Below, in pieces: positions 1 through 13,516 of a stretch of DNA of 64,000 nucleotides; position 1 is the first letter of the stretch, and the number at the start of each line of letters is the position of its first letter. A model generated the notes under the pieces. That model was not told the DNA's origin and did not search any database. It was given only the letters and a program-made list of their open reading frames with translations. The DNA is from Glandiceps talaboti (Eukaryota > Hemichordata > Enteropneusta > Spengelidae): NCBI RefSeq assembly GCF_964340395.1, contig NC_135554.1, positions 6,433,975-6,497,974 of the forward strand, in the 5' to 3' direction. A program made the position numbers and the translations under genes.

Positions 1-760
1 AATTATTGTAAATGCATCTTGCTCAGAATTTTATGCTGAATAACATATCAAAAGTCTAGAAAAAAAATTAAGTGATGGAACATGACGAAAAATGACGTTT
101 CTTAATTAGCATAATTAGTGAAAAAATAATATTTTCATGAAATATCATTTGTTCAAAAACCAATGCAAGTAACATATGTCTATGGTAGGTCTTAAAGTCA
201 TGAATTACTTTTGAGTCACTATATGATTGTACAAACATTCCTATTGAATTTAAACAGACTTAATGTGTGTAATTTAATCACTTTAGTTAAGGTTACAGAT
301 TACATGTAACGTACAATAAGTATACATTTTTGTGAACGCCCATGAGAGTAGTATGTCTGTCAATAATTTATATTGGAGTACTTGAATACCTTCCTTTCAT
401 CATTAAATATTATCCTTGTTAGATAAATGCGAATGTTAAACAAGTGTTAATTAGTGTAATTAACATGTAAAACAATACATTAGTAATCCTACATATTTTC
501 TGTTCATAAATAGTTATTGACGTTCGATTTTGAGTGAACTTTTCAATCAACAAACCAATCCAAAGTAAGATAAACAATAGTAATGCAGATTACATGTAAA
601 ATGCACAATTAGTGTACATTTTTGGAATACCACTGTGAGTAGTATGTCATGAGTATTGGAGTATTTGACTACATCCCTTTCATCACCAAATACCTCCCTT
701 GTCAGATAACTATGCAGGTTAAACAATATAGATTAAACAAAGGTATTAATATTTAATAGA
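1..760. repeat. AT-rich DNA with an internal ~140-bp tandem duplication
   Basis: No gene is recognisable. About 275-440 and 585-730 are diverged copies of one segment. Both contain ACATTTTTG, GAGTAGTATGTC, TTGGAGTA and CCTTTCATCA in the same order. A shorter piece, TTAGTGTAATTAACATGT, recurs at about 450, 1540 and 1605. This looks like old duplicated non-coding DNA. Confidence 0.55.
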
Positions 761-1375
761 AATAATAGATTATTAAAACATCAATTGGATATCGAGATCG
801 TACATAGCTATAAGTATCTAGGGATTGAATTTCAACCTAACGTTAAGTTTGATCTAGCAAAAGACTAAGGGGGGACTAGGTAGGCAACCACTGTCAAAAT
901 TTTGTTAATAACATGATGGTGAAATACTGGCAGAGAGTGTGTACGAAAAAAGAAAACAGTCTTATCGGTGAGGCTAGCAAATAAAACATAGTTAACAAAA
1001 CAGCCTGGCTACTGCTCTACAAACCATAAGTGGATCTGAGAACATAGAAAATTACTGAAATAATGGAAACAGACATAACATGAATAACATACTAGAGAGG
1101 ATAGATAAACAATATATTTCATCTATGGGAGGCAAAGAATTGCACACCTAAAACTAAATTCAAAATGGAAGAATATTTGTATAATGTCACAAACAATTCC
1201 CATAGGAAACTTATTTGTAAATTGACAATTAGTGATCATAACCTAATGACCGAAAAGGGAGACATATTAGACCTAAACTAGCAATAGAGGAGATAATATG
1301 CAAACAATGACCTTATATTGTTGAAACGCTACATCTCAGGAACACTTGCAGAAGAGAACTGATCCTTTGAATTTA
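761..1375 (+). mobile_element. Decayed LINE reverse-transcriptase C-terminal fragment
   Basis: In the frame starting near 776 the translation includes IVHSYKYLGIEFQPNVKFDLA, ending at a stop at 866-868. The SYKYLG motif is typical of the region after the polymerase core in non-LTR reverse transcriptases. Further on, broken frames give KLICKLTISDHNLMTEKG followed by RHIRPKLAIEEIICK. This resembles the C-terminal cysteine-containing tail of the LINE at 62880-63493. Stops and at least one frameshift show it is dead. Family assignment below LINE is not possible by eye. Confidence 0.6.
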
Positions 1376-2039
1376 ACCCCATAATTTTACTTTAAATTAT
1401 ATTTAATATGAGTACTTGTATCTAATATACACTATTACACTATACATTATTATTTGGTTTTGCTGGTATTTTTATTTTATGACAATGTTCTCTATTTTGA
1501 AGAATAAGTCGATAAATGAATATGGGTATGTTAAACAAGTGTTAATTAGTGTAATTAACATGTTAGATAACCATCAATCTGATGGATAACCATATGCATG
1601 TTTATTAGTGTAATTAACATGTACAACAATACATTAGTAATGTTCAATTCAACTTTTGTTCCCAACACAACTGAAAATTTTCACCTGAAATTTTCGACTG
1701 CACACTTCAGCCTTTGTCAACCGATTGACCCACTATTCTTTACACGTTATGGACAGGTGAGCCTAATAAGGAGTCATCGGTGCCTGAAAGTTTATATCGC
1801 CCTCCGTCTCTGTTTAATGATGGTTTTAAGTGCCCGGATGTGTATGCCTTCTTTCATTTAACTGGTTTCGGTGTCAAGAATATTTACATAATTTTGTTTA
1901 TGTTGACTGAATGTCCTGGTGATTCGATGTGGATGTGCTAGGAGACTTCAGATGTCCTGGAACTAGTGCAGGGGCATATGGGTTTTCGTGTGAAATGCAT
2001 GTTAATTTTATGAAACATATATGGTTACGTTCATTATAG
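1376..2039. other. Intergenic, no recognisable gene
   Basis: AT-rich. It carries two more copies of the TTAGTGTAATTAACATG piece (about 1540 and 1605) that also occurs near 450. The open frame at 1598-1861 has no recognisable domain and begins inside this repeat. Confidence 0.5.
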
Positions 2040-2830
2040 GACCACATATAAAAAATAGAAGTTGGCAATTTTTATCTTCAAAATTAGTCTTAGGGGGCTA
2101 AAAATAAAATTTGGCTCCAAGACCCTATTCTTAACCATTGGTTGGGCAATGAAAACCCATGAATCCATTATTATAGTCAACCTCCATTTATATGGCCTTA
2201 GCAACAGCCAACAATGGCAGTATGTTTTGGAAAGATAACATTTTTGGCTAGTCAGGCAAAAAAAAATATCAAAACATGTATGCAAATATGCCTATCAACA
2301 AGACCATGTCCATAGCAACAGTCGGAACATTATGTATGTTGGAAAGGTAACAGTAATTGGTAGGTATATGTAAGGACAGTCTTAATTCTGTTTCTCATGA
2401 CCCAAACGACCCTGTCTTCAATTAGATGAAAAACATTTAATCGACGCCCTCTATGGCAGGGTTAGGAAACCCATGAGTGCGTATCTGAATGAGAATTATT
2501 GTTTATCGCTGAAATTTGGGCAAATTCAATAAAATAAACAGTTCAAATGTTCCTTCTGACTTTACTTGCCATTTCTTAGTCATTCAGAATGTTAAAATAT
2601 GAGTATGAATTGATAGCAACTTCCAAATGAGGATATATATTGCAAAGATAACAACAGGGATGGTTAGGCAAGTGGATACAATTTTAAAAGGACATACATG
2701 TGTGCCTAGTAATAAGACCATGCTAATAGCAACAGTAAACATTTGTAAAGTCAAAATCTAGGTCATTCAATAGTGACACCAGGCTGTATATATACTAGAT
2801 TAGTTTCTACAAATGAACTTCAGTCTACTC
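2040..2830 (-). repeat. Dispersed repeat related to the 31.4-31.9 kb array
   Basis: Several blocks read CATAGCAACAG next to GACCATG and GCAAATATGCCTA. On the reverse strand these match the repeated GGCTGTTGCTATGGG / GTGGTCATG / TTTGCATACAT motifs at 31440-31870. A second block at about 2400-2570 (CGACGCCCTCTATGGCA ... TTATCGCTGAAATT) is related to 16930-17125. Non-coding; probably old mobile-element or satellite-derived DNA. Confidence 0.5.
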
Positions 2831-3609
2831 TACCAATGTAATCCATAAACAAATACATTATATTGTTTGGATCATGAATAGGTAATCAAGAACAATTCAA
2901 TGCTTTGTTTAATGGGATTGAATAGACATTGTGTTTACGGCGGAAACCTGGATCAACACTGCATTGATATGTAAATTTATTCACATAGATAAGATAGGAA
3001 CAACTAAAAATATGACATTTTATTTTGTCTTTTTAGTCTAATCCCACAAGGCTCTTAATGTAATACAACAAACAGGATTTCAAAGGAATGTCACTTTTGG
3101 TTGTTGGGCAGGATGAAGATTCACGCACACACAATTCTGTAACATTTCTCATTCAAACTTCAAATCGTGATATTTTGGAGCTTCGCATTTAAGAATATTA
3201 TCACACACACTGTTACAAAGCTTCATACTAATATGAAACCCACCGTTTACGTTTTTAATCAGATTTTAAACTGAATGCCGTCCATAAGGGTAATATTTAG
3301 TTTTTTTCCTACACATAATAATTGCTGGAATGCAAAAATATTGGATATAGTAGTTGGTATATAGTCATTTGGTAAAAGGGTGTGTCAAACTGTAAGAAAT
3401 CTGAAAGGACTTTGGGATATCAATCTAAGTATATAGTTGAACAGGTGTTTTGTTTTTTTAATGAAATTTTACAGTGATACATATACACACAGACATACAT
3501 CTACCCATCCATACGGAACAAATGTTAGGATTCCTTATTGGTATCATTTGAACATAATAATTGTTTATTTAGCTCTATATCTGTAGTTTTGGAAGTCCCC
3601 TAGTTGTCG
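2831..3609. other. Intergenic, nothing recognised
   Basis: No coding potential, RNA gene or organised repeat was seen beyond short AT-rich runs. Confidence 0.4.
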
Positions 3610-3860
3610 AAAAAGTTGTTGAAGTACATATGCACATGACGTTTGAACTACATATGCACATATACGTATACTCAAATAAGGGGAGTAGCTCCCCCCCCCC
3701 CATGCCACATCCTCCCCTACCCATTCCCTTGGTCTGCTGCCAACCTTGTCAATGTCAATGTCCCTCTCCCTGCTGCTCTGCTGCCAAAATTATCACCACC
3801 CCCCCCCCCCGACAGAAGTATCTAAACTTGTGTTTTACATATATGACCTGTTAATTATCT
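3610..3860 (-). repeat. Poly-C-bearing dispersed repeat
   Basis: Contains CATATACGTATACTCAAATA then GGGGAGTAGCTCC and runs of 10 or more C. The reverse complement (TATTTGAGTATACGTATATG) occurs at 57468-57487 beside a G run, and a related piece lies near 36415. These look like copies of one element family. The proline-rich open frames here are by-products of the C runs. Confidence 0.5.
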
Positions 3861-6009
3861 TTCGGAACTAACGGACATGGAAAGTTCAGGTCTAAATATC
3901 TTATGCTTTAGGCCGCGAAAAATAATAGCTTTGATGTCACATTGCATTTGCAATAGTAAGGAGGGAGGACTATTTACAAAACAAACTTATTTTGTACAAA
4001 AGTAAATTTTCAATATACATGATTAACGACAAAATATGACATTCAATACTTTTTTATTCATAATGCATTATAAAAATGTTGCATAACAAAATAATAATAA
4101 TGACTGAATTTGTCTATTTGGCACATAGTACAGTCAATAACATGTGGGTTAAGCAACTACTCTTTCTATGGAATACCAAAGTGGCAATGCAGACTTCAAA
4201 GTCTCTATTACATGTACTGGTTTCCATGGTAACAAAGAAGTAGAATTATGCCATTGTTTATCATCTGATTTGGAGACGTATTAAATTGTCTAGCAGTGCG
4301 TATTTTGATATTTTGTAAATTAGTAAATGTAACAGATAAACACGTTATAAGAGAAAGTTAGAGAAGCTTTGATTTAGATAGGAAAGTTTGAAAGACAAGA
4401 TGTTTTCATTCAGTCTAGAAAGATAGTGAACTTGAAAACAAGACTAGTAAGTCGTAGTCTATCTCGTTAATATATTAATATACATGAGGTCGATTCCCCC
4501 CCCCCCCTCTCTGAAAGACTCTGTTTTCAGGGGTTTCGTGCTAACCTTATCTTGTGTTTCCCTTGAATCTGCACTCTGCATTGGCTGGAAAAACACGAGA
4601 AAAAAGAAGACCGGGGCAGGGTATTTAAGTGATTCAAACTCACCAGAAAACAATTTTTTTTCTTGGCCTTAAAATGGGTTGACAGTGAGCGCGGAGTTCA
4701 CAAACAGGTGAAATATTTATCATTGTTTCAATTTCATCAAATATGGACATATTATTTTCAAATTTCACACACTAATGCACAGATGAATAAAGAGAAATCG
4801 TGTCCTTTTAGATTTTCGATTAGAAGTTTGGGAGGTATTATATTGACCTCGAACCGTGTTCTTTTCCGATTTCTCTCAATAACAGACTACCACTGTTTGT
4901 TGCAAGGCTTGTACATAATCTTTTATCTAGCTCTGTATCTCAGGATATAATAACTCTCATATATTTATCAAGTGTAATAATCTATTATTGATACCCAAAT
5001 GTGTGTGGTCAAAATATGGAAAATAGAACAAGCCTCGCCTAGCCTACGAAGAAAATTTCACGACTCAATAATGGTGACCTATACATTGACTTCTATATAA
5101 TTAGTGCACAGTGAGGGCGCGCCACTCAACAAAATTTTGACAATTTTCCCGTAGTGAAATAGTCTACATGCAACAAGTAGACCGACCGACTTCCCGGATG
5201 TGTAGGGATCACGAAAGCCGAGTGAAGTCGAGGATAGGAGGCGGGCATTTCAACATTTGTGACAACTAACTTTCATTGGGACTTGACGAATCACAGATAT
5301 AGAGCTAAATTTCTTGAATAAATCATGAAATTGCAAGACTATACCCTTACGGAAGGAGTTCAGTTTAAATCTGGTTTTCTCTTAAAATAAGAAAAGAAAC
5401 ACAACCTACGAACATCTTCTTAGATATTAGAATGGCACTATATGCATGAATTACGCAAAAAGGGGTTATCTGAATATATACTGTAACCTGTAAAGCTTTC
5501 ATCTAGTAACTAAATACATATTCACTAAAAATTAGTCAGTTACTTATAATAATACATTGTATCTGTTAACTATAGTTGTCAATATAATTACTCTTAGGTG
5601 GTGCAGTGACAAGTTTAAATTTTGAGCGAAAGCTTGGTTTTGAATCTGTCGCCATGTCAAAACTGCACTAGTTTGTAACTGTAACGTCATTTTTTTTTCG
5701 ATCAAACAACAGTCATCTATTCATTGAAAAGTGTTAAAATACCAATAAGCAAGACATTGTACATATTAATTAGTGGCGATCTTATCAATTAGTATTGCAA
5801 TAACAGGTTTAAATCCTGATCGCCGTTTTGGGTACAGGCCCAAAAGTGAATTCATCGATTGATTTGTCATTGTATACAACAACTACAAAAAATTGATGGT
5901 GAGTCAGTACTGTTCAGGATATAGCCATTAAGTTATTTTATCTAACAAATAGATTTTTAAAAAAAGGCTAAGTTGCAGCTTTAAAGATAACCATGGTAAG
6001 AATTGTGAC
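3861..6009. other. Intergenic, downstream of the transporter relic
   Basis: No convincing gene. The open frames at 4459-4950 are short and lack recognisable domains. The stretch lies 3' of the minus-strand transporter relic, so its right end may include old 3' UTR. Confidence 0.4.
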
Positions 6010-7394
6010 TTATTGTTTTCTCATCTCGTGGCGTCTGGCACTAATTTGCATAATTGTATAAGCGATGGCGTTTGAAGCACACAGTGCTAATAAAACGTAG
6101 ACCAATGTACCATATCTGTATACAGTAAACAGTTTACCAATAGTTACAGGCAATATGATCGAGGACATCGACACAGCCACATTAAAGGTAGATATGTAGC
6201 TTTTCCAGTCAGTCTAATATATTGAACTGCCCATGATACCCCGGATGCAAATACGGTCGCTAAGAACCATCGATATCCTAAGAGGGCAGTAGAGAGCCAT
6301 AGAATCCATGTCACGGATCTTCCAAACACTGCCAATAGAACTGTAGCGAACATCAGCCCTGCTATGTATATTGCCAGCACGGTATCAGGTGAAAGAAACG
6401 CCGCAGTGACGACGCCCGCAGCACGAGAAGCAGCTATGCATCCTAATAATAAGGAGTTAAGATAGCTAGCTAATGCTGGCGTAAAACCAAGATCCGAGTT
6501 AAGGGCAAAGCTATACAAGAAATTTCCGACTGTTCTTTCTTGACCTGCATACGTGAAGTAGAACGCAAACAGAAGAACAAGAAGAGTTACTCTGAAAGAC
6601 TTGTTTGCTGGTACACTTGTCTCCGATTCAGTTTTAGGGGCAATGCTCTTCTCGGTTCTTACTTTTCGAGGACCTTTGATAAACAAACACAAATGACAGC
6701 AACCGATAAATATATTATACGTAGATGTGATTGTGTATGGAATCCAAAGTTTAGAGGTCTGGTAAAATTCCTTCCTGGCCTCTGTTTTATTGTTGAATGC
6801 AGTGTTGGTAACCTGGACTTTCTCAGCATTCAACCCAAGTGTTGTGTAGTCTTTGCTGAGATGTTGCAGAACTTTGACAGGAGAGACTGCTTTGTGTGTA
6901 CCGTTGGCACTTCCAGCTATCTTTGGGGCATGTTTTTCTGGACTATAATCAACATCAAAGGTGGCACTATCGACAGTGACTTCATCATTGGGGAAATGTT
7001 CTTGACGCACGTCTGTTTCTACTGTGAGGAATGGGCCAGCAATTAGAGGACTGATTGTAGCACCTATTGCAAACGACAAGTGCAGTGCCTGCATGTATTT
7101 CCCAGCTTCTTTTTGCCAGAGATTCACACACACACAACGTTCACACCTGAAATAGAATAACATAATTTAGAAATTCCCATGGCAAAACACTTGAAGTTAG
7201 ATAAAATGTCAACTTGCAACGCAAACCAATACTTTAAATATAGTACTGAGGAAGATAAACCAATGGAAAGTTATCAACATATGTAGAGAAGATATTCCTA
7301 AAATATCGAGATTATGATTTCTAAATTAATATAATTGTAAGTGAATGTGGGCCAGTGTCTGCCTGTGTGTGCGTCTGTATGTGTGTGTGTGTGT

Positions 7395-7442
<48 letters not shown>

Positions 7443-7860
7443 AGGTACATTGACAACTATTTACACTTGTATGATAAAGACACACACCAATACATGTACA
7501 CTAAGACATACTAAAAAGCATAAACAAAATGTTTCACAGAGGCCCGTTGCATTTCATTAATTGTGTTGATTACCATACCTATGTCTGCAAATCCATTAAC
7601 CAATCCAGTTAGAGTAGAAACCAGCAATAAAGGCGCTAGAGAGGTGCACCACGGGAGAAACCATCCGATTAGTCCTAATCCTCCAACAGATAAACCAAGT
7701 AATAGATTGGTCTCAAAGTTATCAAAACACACACCTCCCACGACTGCACCAATGAGTAATCCGATGCTGCGGAAAGCATGATAGCGATTCGATGGATACC
7801 TTGTCCAGTATTTCGCCCGAAGTCTGGCAGACTTGGACCTATTATGGCGACGAACATACC
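6010..7860 (-). pseudogene. MFSD4B/NaGLT1-like MFS transporter, frame-disrupted relic
   Basis: Two minus-strand exons are recognisable: 7860-7579 (acceptor ...ACACAG, donor ATAG/GTATGG) and 7146-6010 (acceptor TATTTCAG, stop TAA at 6012-6010). The translation shows MFVAIIGPSLPDFG, then RSIGLLIGAVVGG, NLWQKEAGKYMQALHLSFAIGA, a long hydrophilic central loop, RVTLLVLLFAFYFTYAGQE and more hydrophobic segments. This pattern fits the sodium-dependent glucose transporter 1/MFSD4B branch of the major facilitator superfamily (plasma-membrane sugar uptake in characterised members).

Three frame changes are needed. One lies between about 7770 and 7810. The second is the (TG)6 run at 7125-7136, where five repeats would give GVNVVCVNLW across the splice. 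The third is near 6182-6205, before FNVAVSMSSIILPVTIGKLF. The N-terminal exon was not found. It is most likely a pseudogene; indel errors in the assembly are the alternative. Confidence 0.72.
7380..7441. repeat. (GT)n microsatellite in the transporter-relic intron
   Basis: About 60 bp of alternating GT with one GGG interruption, inside the intron between the two transporter exons. It is separate from the (TG)6 run in the downstream exon. Confidence 0.95.
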
Positions 7861-8440
<580 letters not shown>

Positions 8441-9409
8441 CGTTGGGCATGAATCAGAGTATCACCACTATATCTATGAAGTTATACTTGATTCAGTAGG
8501 TTTTTTTGGATATGTCCTCAGACCAAGGGCATGAGGCAACAATTCTGGTGTCTAAAAACAATATTGAATAACATGAATAAAGACAACAACAAAAGGTTCC
8601 TTCAAGTTCTTGTTTCTAATTAGTTCAGTATCTTGAATCGATAATTAATATCTAATTATAATACACAGAGAAATACATAATATTCAACTCGAATCACGCT
8701 GGAATATAAATAGAATGTACGGGATCGGACGCTGCGCTATGAGTGTACCGATTGCATAGCGCCCCCAACGGTCGTAGAATTTACTTCTCTGTCTTGTCGC
8801 GCGATCGCGAGCTCGAATGATATGAATCTTCAGTGGCAAACATCAGTGAAAGTACTGGAATTTGAAAATTCAACCTCCACGAGCTCAGCATTTGCTCAAT
8901 TTGCTCATTTGCTAAAAAAGAAGGGGTAGGACACTTTGGTATTCTTTTTCGTCGAAAGATTGAAACCACATCGCCCTCGTTCACGGACGCTTTCTGTTTC
9001 GGGCAAACTTACGAGTATTTGTTTAATCTGTCAAATGATGCTGTTATCTTTTCTGCTTCATTCAAAGTGTATATTTTGAAGAGAAACAAATATGACGACT
9101 AATGTTTAATGATTATTTTTACGTAAATTTATGAAAATAATGTAGACCGGAATCGACTGTGTGTTCGAGCCTACCGCAACTCTACGGCAAAAGATATTAT
9201 CAATTCTGTTTTTGTTTATATCCCTCGCAAAAGACGTTTCGGCAATCTGTTTTACTGTCCCGCAAACGCCACAATGTACGTATTGCAACATGCGAAATAT
9301 ATATCTCACCACAAGAGGGCAGCAGGTGGTATCAAGCTTCGAGAGAAAATTCATGGGTCACATTTGAAGCGTCCTGATTGGTTTATTCGATGCCGTGTCC
9401 TACCCCTCT
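8441..9409. other. Intergenic with an inverted fragment of the 9.4-10.3 kb repeat
   Basis: At about 8520-8552, GGGCATGAGGCAACAATTCT is the reverse complement of a piece found at 9803-9830 and 10258-10285. No gene is recognised; the short open frames at 8781-8984 and 9106-9377 have no known domain. Confidence 0.5.
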
Positions 9410-10285
9410 GTATTACAAGTTTAAGCAAGGAATACGTTTGAGCTCGAGCACGCCAAGCAGCGGAGCGCGTCAGCTGTCGCGAGCTCACTAAGCGTCGATT
9501 TTGCACCATGTCTATCCGTATACTTTCTTCTTTTTTTAATTCTTTTTTGGAGTCTTCCATATTTATATAAACTTTTTTTCTGCGATTATTATTTTAAAAA
9601 AATGTTTCATTTCAAGTACATACATATAATATTTTTAATCATTCCATTTCTGGCCTTATACCCAAAATAACAAATATGTGTAGATGTGTATAATGAGTAT
9701 ATTAAAATATACTATAAATAAAGAAGTAAATATGTAAATGTGACTCATAGCTAACTTGGGCCTTTATTACCTGTATGACATCATTATCATTTTCGAGTTT
9801 CACCAGAATTGTTGCCTCATGCCCCTGCTCTGTATTACTAGTTTAAGCAAGGAATGCGTTTGAGCTCGAGCACGGCAAGCAGCGCTAGCACGTCAGCGAA
9901 CTAAGCGTACCGCGTCGATTTTGCACCATGATCATGTTCCATTAATGTTGGTAACAGATAAAGCATTACAGACTAAATCTATCCGTATACTTTCTTTTCC
10001 TTTATTCTTTTTTGGAGTCTTCCATATTTATATAAACTTTTTCTGCGATTATTAAAAATGTTTCATTTTTTAAAAGACCAGAAAGTGTACAAGTACATAC
10101 ATATAATCATTTCTGGCCTCATACCCAACATAACAAATATGTGTAGACGTCTATAATGAGTTTATTAATATATACTATAAATGAAGAAGTAAGTATGTAA
10201 GTGTGACTCATCTAACTTGGGCCTTTATTACCTGTATATCATTATTATTTTCGGATTTCACCAGAATTGTTGCCTCGTGCCCCTG
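9410..10285 (+). repeat. Tandem duplication, two ~430-bp copies
   Basis: Copy 1 (about 9410-9835) and copy 2 (about 9836-10285) share, in order: AGTTTAAGCAAGGAAT, TTTGAGCTCGAGCACG, GCGTCGATTTTGCACCATG, ATCCGTATACTTTCTT, TTTTTTGGAGTCTTCCATAT, a CATACATATAAT block, and TTCACCAGAATTGTTGCCTC. Copy 2 holds an extra ~55 bp after GCACCATG. The downstream edge runs directly into the GACA/GAAA microsatellite. Confidence 0.8.
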
Positions 10286-10301
10286 CTCAGACGAGACACG
10301 A

Positions 10302-10609
<308 letters not shown>

Positions 10610-11480
10610 GGCAGATTACGTCACATGTTATTAGGGATCGATTTAGAGGTATGTGACGAGCACATATATCCTTGAAACCTGTGCAAATGATTTACTAAAC
10701 CCTTCTCACCCCACCCGCCACCCCCCCCCCACACACACATACACAAACACCACTGTAATTTCAGATCAGAGCAGATTATACTTTACCAAACCAAAAAAGC
10801 CAGGTATAATAAGGCAGTAATCATCAACTTTTTAGCTTGTGGTTTGCGTGAGAGAGATTAGCTACAAGGTATTTCCACAATCTTGCATGTCTTAACATGT
10901 AACAGGTCACTGTTTTCATCCTCATCAGCTGTGTGCTGTAACATCCTGTCGATTCCTTTATCTTCCATGTTGATTTCAACCTTGCTCGTGTTGACAGATT
11001 ATTACTTGTTCCTATTACACTCCCTGACATAGAACGAATCAAATGAATCAAGATTAGTCATTCCTTCCTTCATGGGGTTTGTTGATTAAACGAAGATCAG
11101 TCACTTCGAGGGTAAGGCATACCCTGAGGAGGGATATGTACGAGTTCGCTATGAAATGAAAAGAACTTGCTCCCAGTGAGGTTGAATTTAAAACCTTTCT
11201 TTTCTAAGTTTCAGCCCTGCACAAATGACCTTCGTCAGCAATCTAAAATCAAATCAAATACATGGCCAGTGTATCATAAATTTAATGTAAAATAACTGGA
11301 CAAACTTAGTAAGCCCAACTAGTATAGTAAGATTGATACTCAGTAAAGGGTGAGTACTAAACGTCAAAATTGGTGAATGGAAAGCACATAGAAACCAGAT
11401 GTAAACTGAATCCTTCCGCTAGGACAAATAAAACCTTTAGTATTGTTGTATAAACCACGCACTGGCATCATTTGAGCGTG

Positions 11481-11483
<3 letters not shown>
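10610..11483. other. Intergenic, nothing recognised
   Basis: No coding or structural feature stands out besides a C-rich run at about 10715-10730. Confidence 0.4.
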
Positions 11484-11548
<65 letters not shown>

Positions 11549-11563
11549 TACATACATACATAC
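11484..11563. repeat. (CA)n-(CATA)n microsatellite
   Basis: About 60 bp of CA followed by about five CATA units. Confidence 0.95.
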
Positions 11564-12289
11564 AAATATATATATAATCTTACAACTTTACCTTTTCGAA
11601 TAATAAATGAAAAACAAGTGTAGGATTCTCAATTTCACCTAAACCTGCCACAACCATAATATTTTACAAGAACTTGACCTGAAGAGGGATACACAATGGT
11701 CTGCGCTCGGATATCCGCCGACCTTAACCCAATTCAAATATACTCGAATATAAGTCATTGACCTGGCCATAAAAAAAGACTGTCATGGCCATGTCAATGA
11801 CAGCATTTCAAATTCAAGTTATATATATCAAGTTTCAAATAAAGTGTAAACTTTCACTAGTGGCTAAATCAATTAATTCATCTTACAAGAAAACTACGCA
11901 TGTACGCTTACTACGTGGATGGTTTATGATGGTTTATGCTTACATTTGGTGAACGTTTAGTGGTACATACGTATAGTACACCGATATTATTTCTTGACAA
12001 ACAAATTACCAAATAAAATATACAATTACATGTTGGTAGAATGCCTGAGAGTTGCGCGATTGGTTTTGAATAATATATAGGTGCGAAAGAGAGACTTTGA
12101 AGAATACACTCCAGGATTCTATAAACCAAATTTGGTGTCAGCCAAATATGCTGTAAAATGTGTCAAATCAATTTGACGTCAACTTTTCAATGCTGATTTA
12201 TATAAATAAGGAACTAAACATAAGTTTAATATATATTTTCTAGTCTTGTATTTTATCAATTTCAAACGATTGGCAAGTAGTGCCATTAC
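11564..12289. other. Intergenic, nothing recognised
   Basis: AT-rich, no gene, RNA or organised repeat supported. Confidence 0.4.
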
Positions 12290-12560
12290 AACAAGTATAC
12301 AATATACATCGCTGGGAAGATAAACAGTGAGGCGGAGTCTTGTTGTTTATCATATCCAGCGGTGTCTATATATTGTCACTCGAGTTCAAGGATGGCGCAG
12401 ATTAGCCCATCTAACCTTCACTAGACTAGATTACGGAAAATACACACTGTCTCTCTCTCCTTGCCAGACTAGGTGATGATAAAGTGCACGTAGATACTGA
12501 GATAAAAATTGCACATGGGGACACAAAGCATGTAATTCCATCACAGTCATCTTAATGACG
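12290..12560 (+). repeat. Hairpin-bearing repeat related to 41.6 and 48.8 kb
   Basis: ACAATATACATCGCTGGGAA pairs with a downstream arm ending GTGTCTATATATTGT, around GGCGGAGTCTTGTTGTTTAT. The same layout occurs at 48779-48992. It is followed by ACACTGTCT...TTGCCAGACTAGGTGATGAT and GATACTGAGATAAAA, which also occur at about 41606-41665. These are dispersed copies of one non-coding element. Confidence 0.6.
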
Positions 12561-13516
12561 TATATTTTATTGTTTATCCCCAATGACGTCTTAAGATAAT
12601 ATCTCATGTTTTGACGTATATAAAAATTGCATAAATAATAGGAGGAAATGAATATAAGAATTGACAATTCGTAGCAAATTCGGAATTCAGAGCGATCGCT
12701 AGAGAGATAGACAGACGAACGGACAGACTGAATGAAGGACTTCAAGAAACACTGAATGACTGTATGTGTTATCGAATCTCGTCGATGTCTAACAGTTAAT
12801 TACTTTGGCGTGTTGGTTTCGAATAATTGGCACGCTTACAAGTTACACGTAAAATCGCGATCGCTAAAGCTTGGTCTGGTGAATGGACATTCTAATATAT
12901 ACAAGTGTACATAAATTAACATGTGAGCAAATAAACACCAAATGATCTGAATGTATCTGTCTTCGTTTTGGATACTTCCATAATATTCACATAGTATTTT
13001 ACTAGTATATGAACGATATATAGAAGTAACAGAATTAGTTTGTCTTACCTTAAGCTTGCCAGGCTATATGCTCAGACAGAAAGCTGTCTCTCTATAAAGC
13101 CCTTGTACGTAGTAGATTCGAGATATCTTCTTTGGTTACTTTACACATACAATACCTTAAAAGTCGTCTACTCTAGATCTCCCCGTTGATGGCGTCCTCA
13201 CGGAAGGCTCTAGATCTAATTGCCATATATAGAGGGACGGCTTTTAGTCACATTGACCATGGAGGTATAAGGGGACTCCTTGTGTAGACTAAAACCCGTT
13301 CATACAAAACTCCCTTCCTCAACTTCACTGAAAAAGGGCTGCATCCAGAGGGGATATAGTGGAAGTGCTATAGTCCCCAAAAGTGCAAACTGGGGACAGT
13401 TACTTAGGGAGAGGGAAGGGCCGCTAAAACACCTTCGAGATGTTTTCCCCCACCAATTATGAGGTACAAATAACTATAAACTACCTAGCTTTCTTTAGGC
13501 TACTTTACGATGATAG
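12561..13516. other. Intergenic, nothing recognised
   Basis: No supported gene. The small open frame at 13280-13462 has no recognisable motif. Confidence 0.4.

Noticed and set aside
1598-1861. 87-aa open frame as a gene
   Set aside because: It starts inside a locally repeated AT-rich segment and has no recognisable motif or splice context.
6540-7046. Plus-strand 168-aa open frame
   Set aside because: It lies opposite the transporter exon, whose minus-strand translation has clear family features. The plus-strand protein has none.
7767-7803. A tiny intron (GTATCC...CCGCAG) restoring the transporter frame
   Set aside because: At about 35 nt it would be too short for normal animal splicing, and two further lesions would remain.
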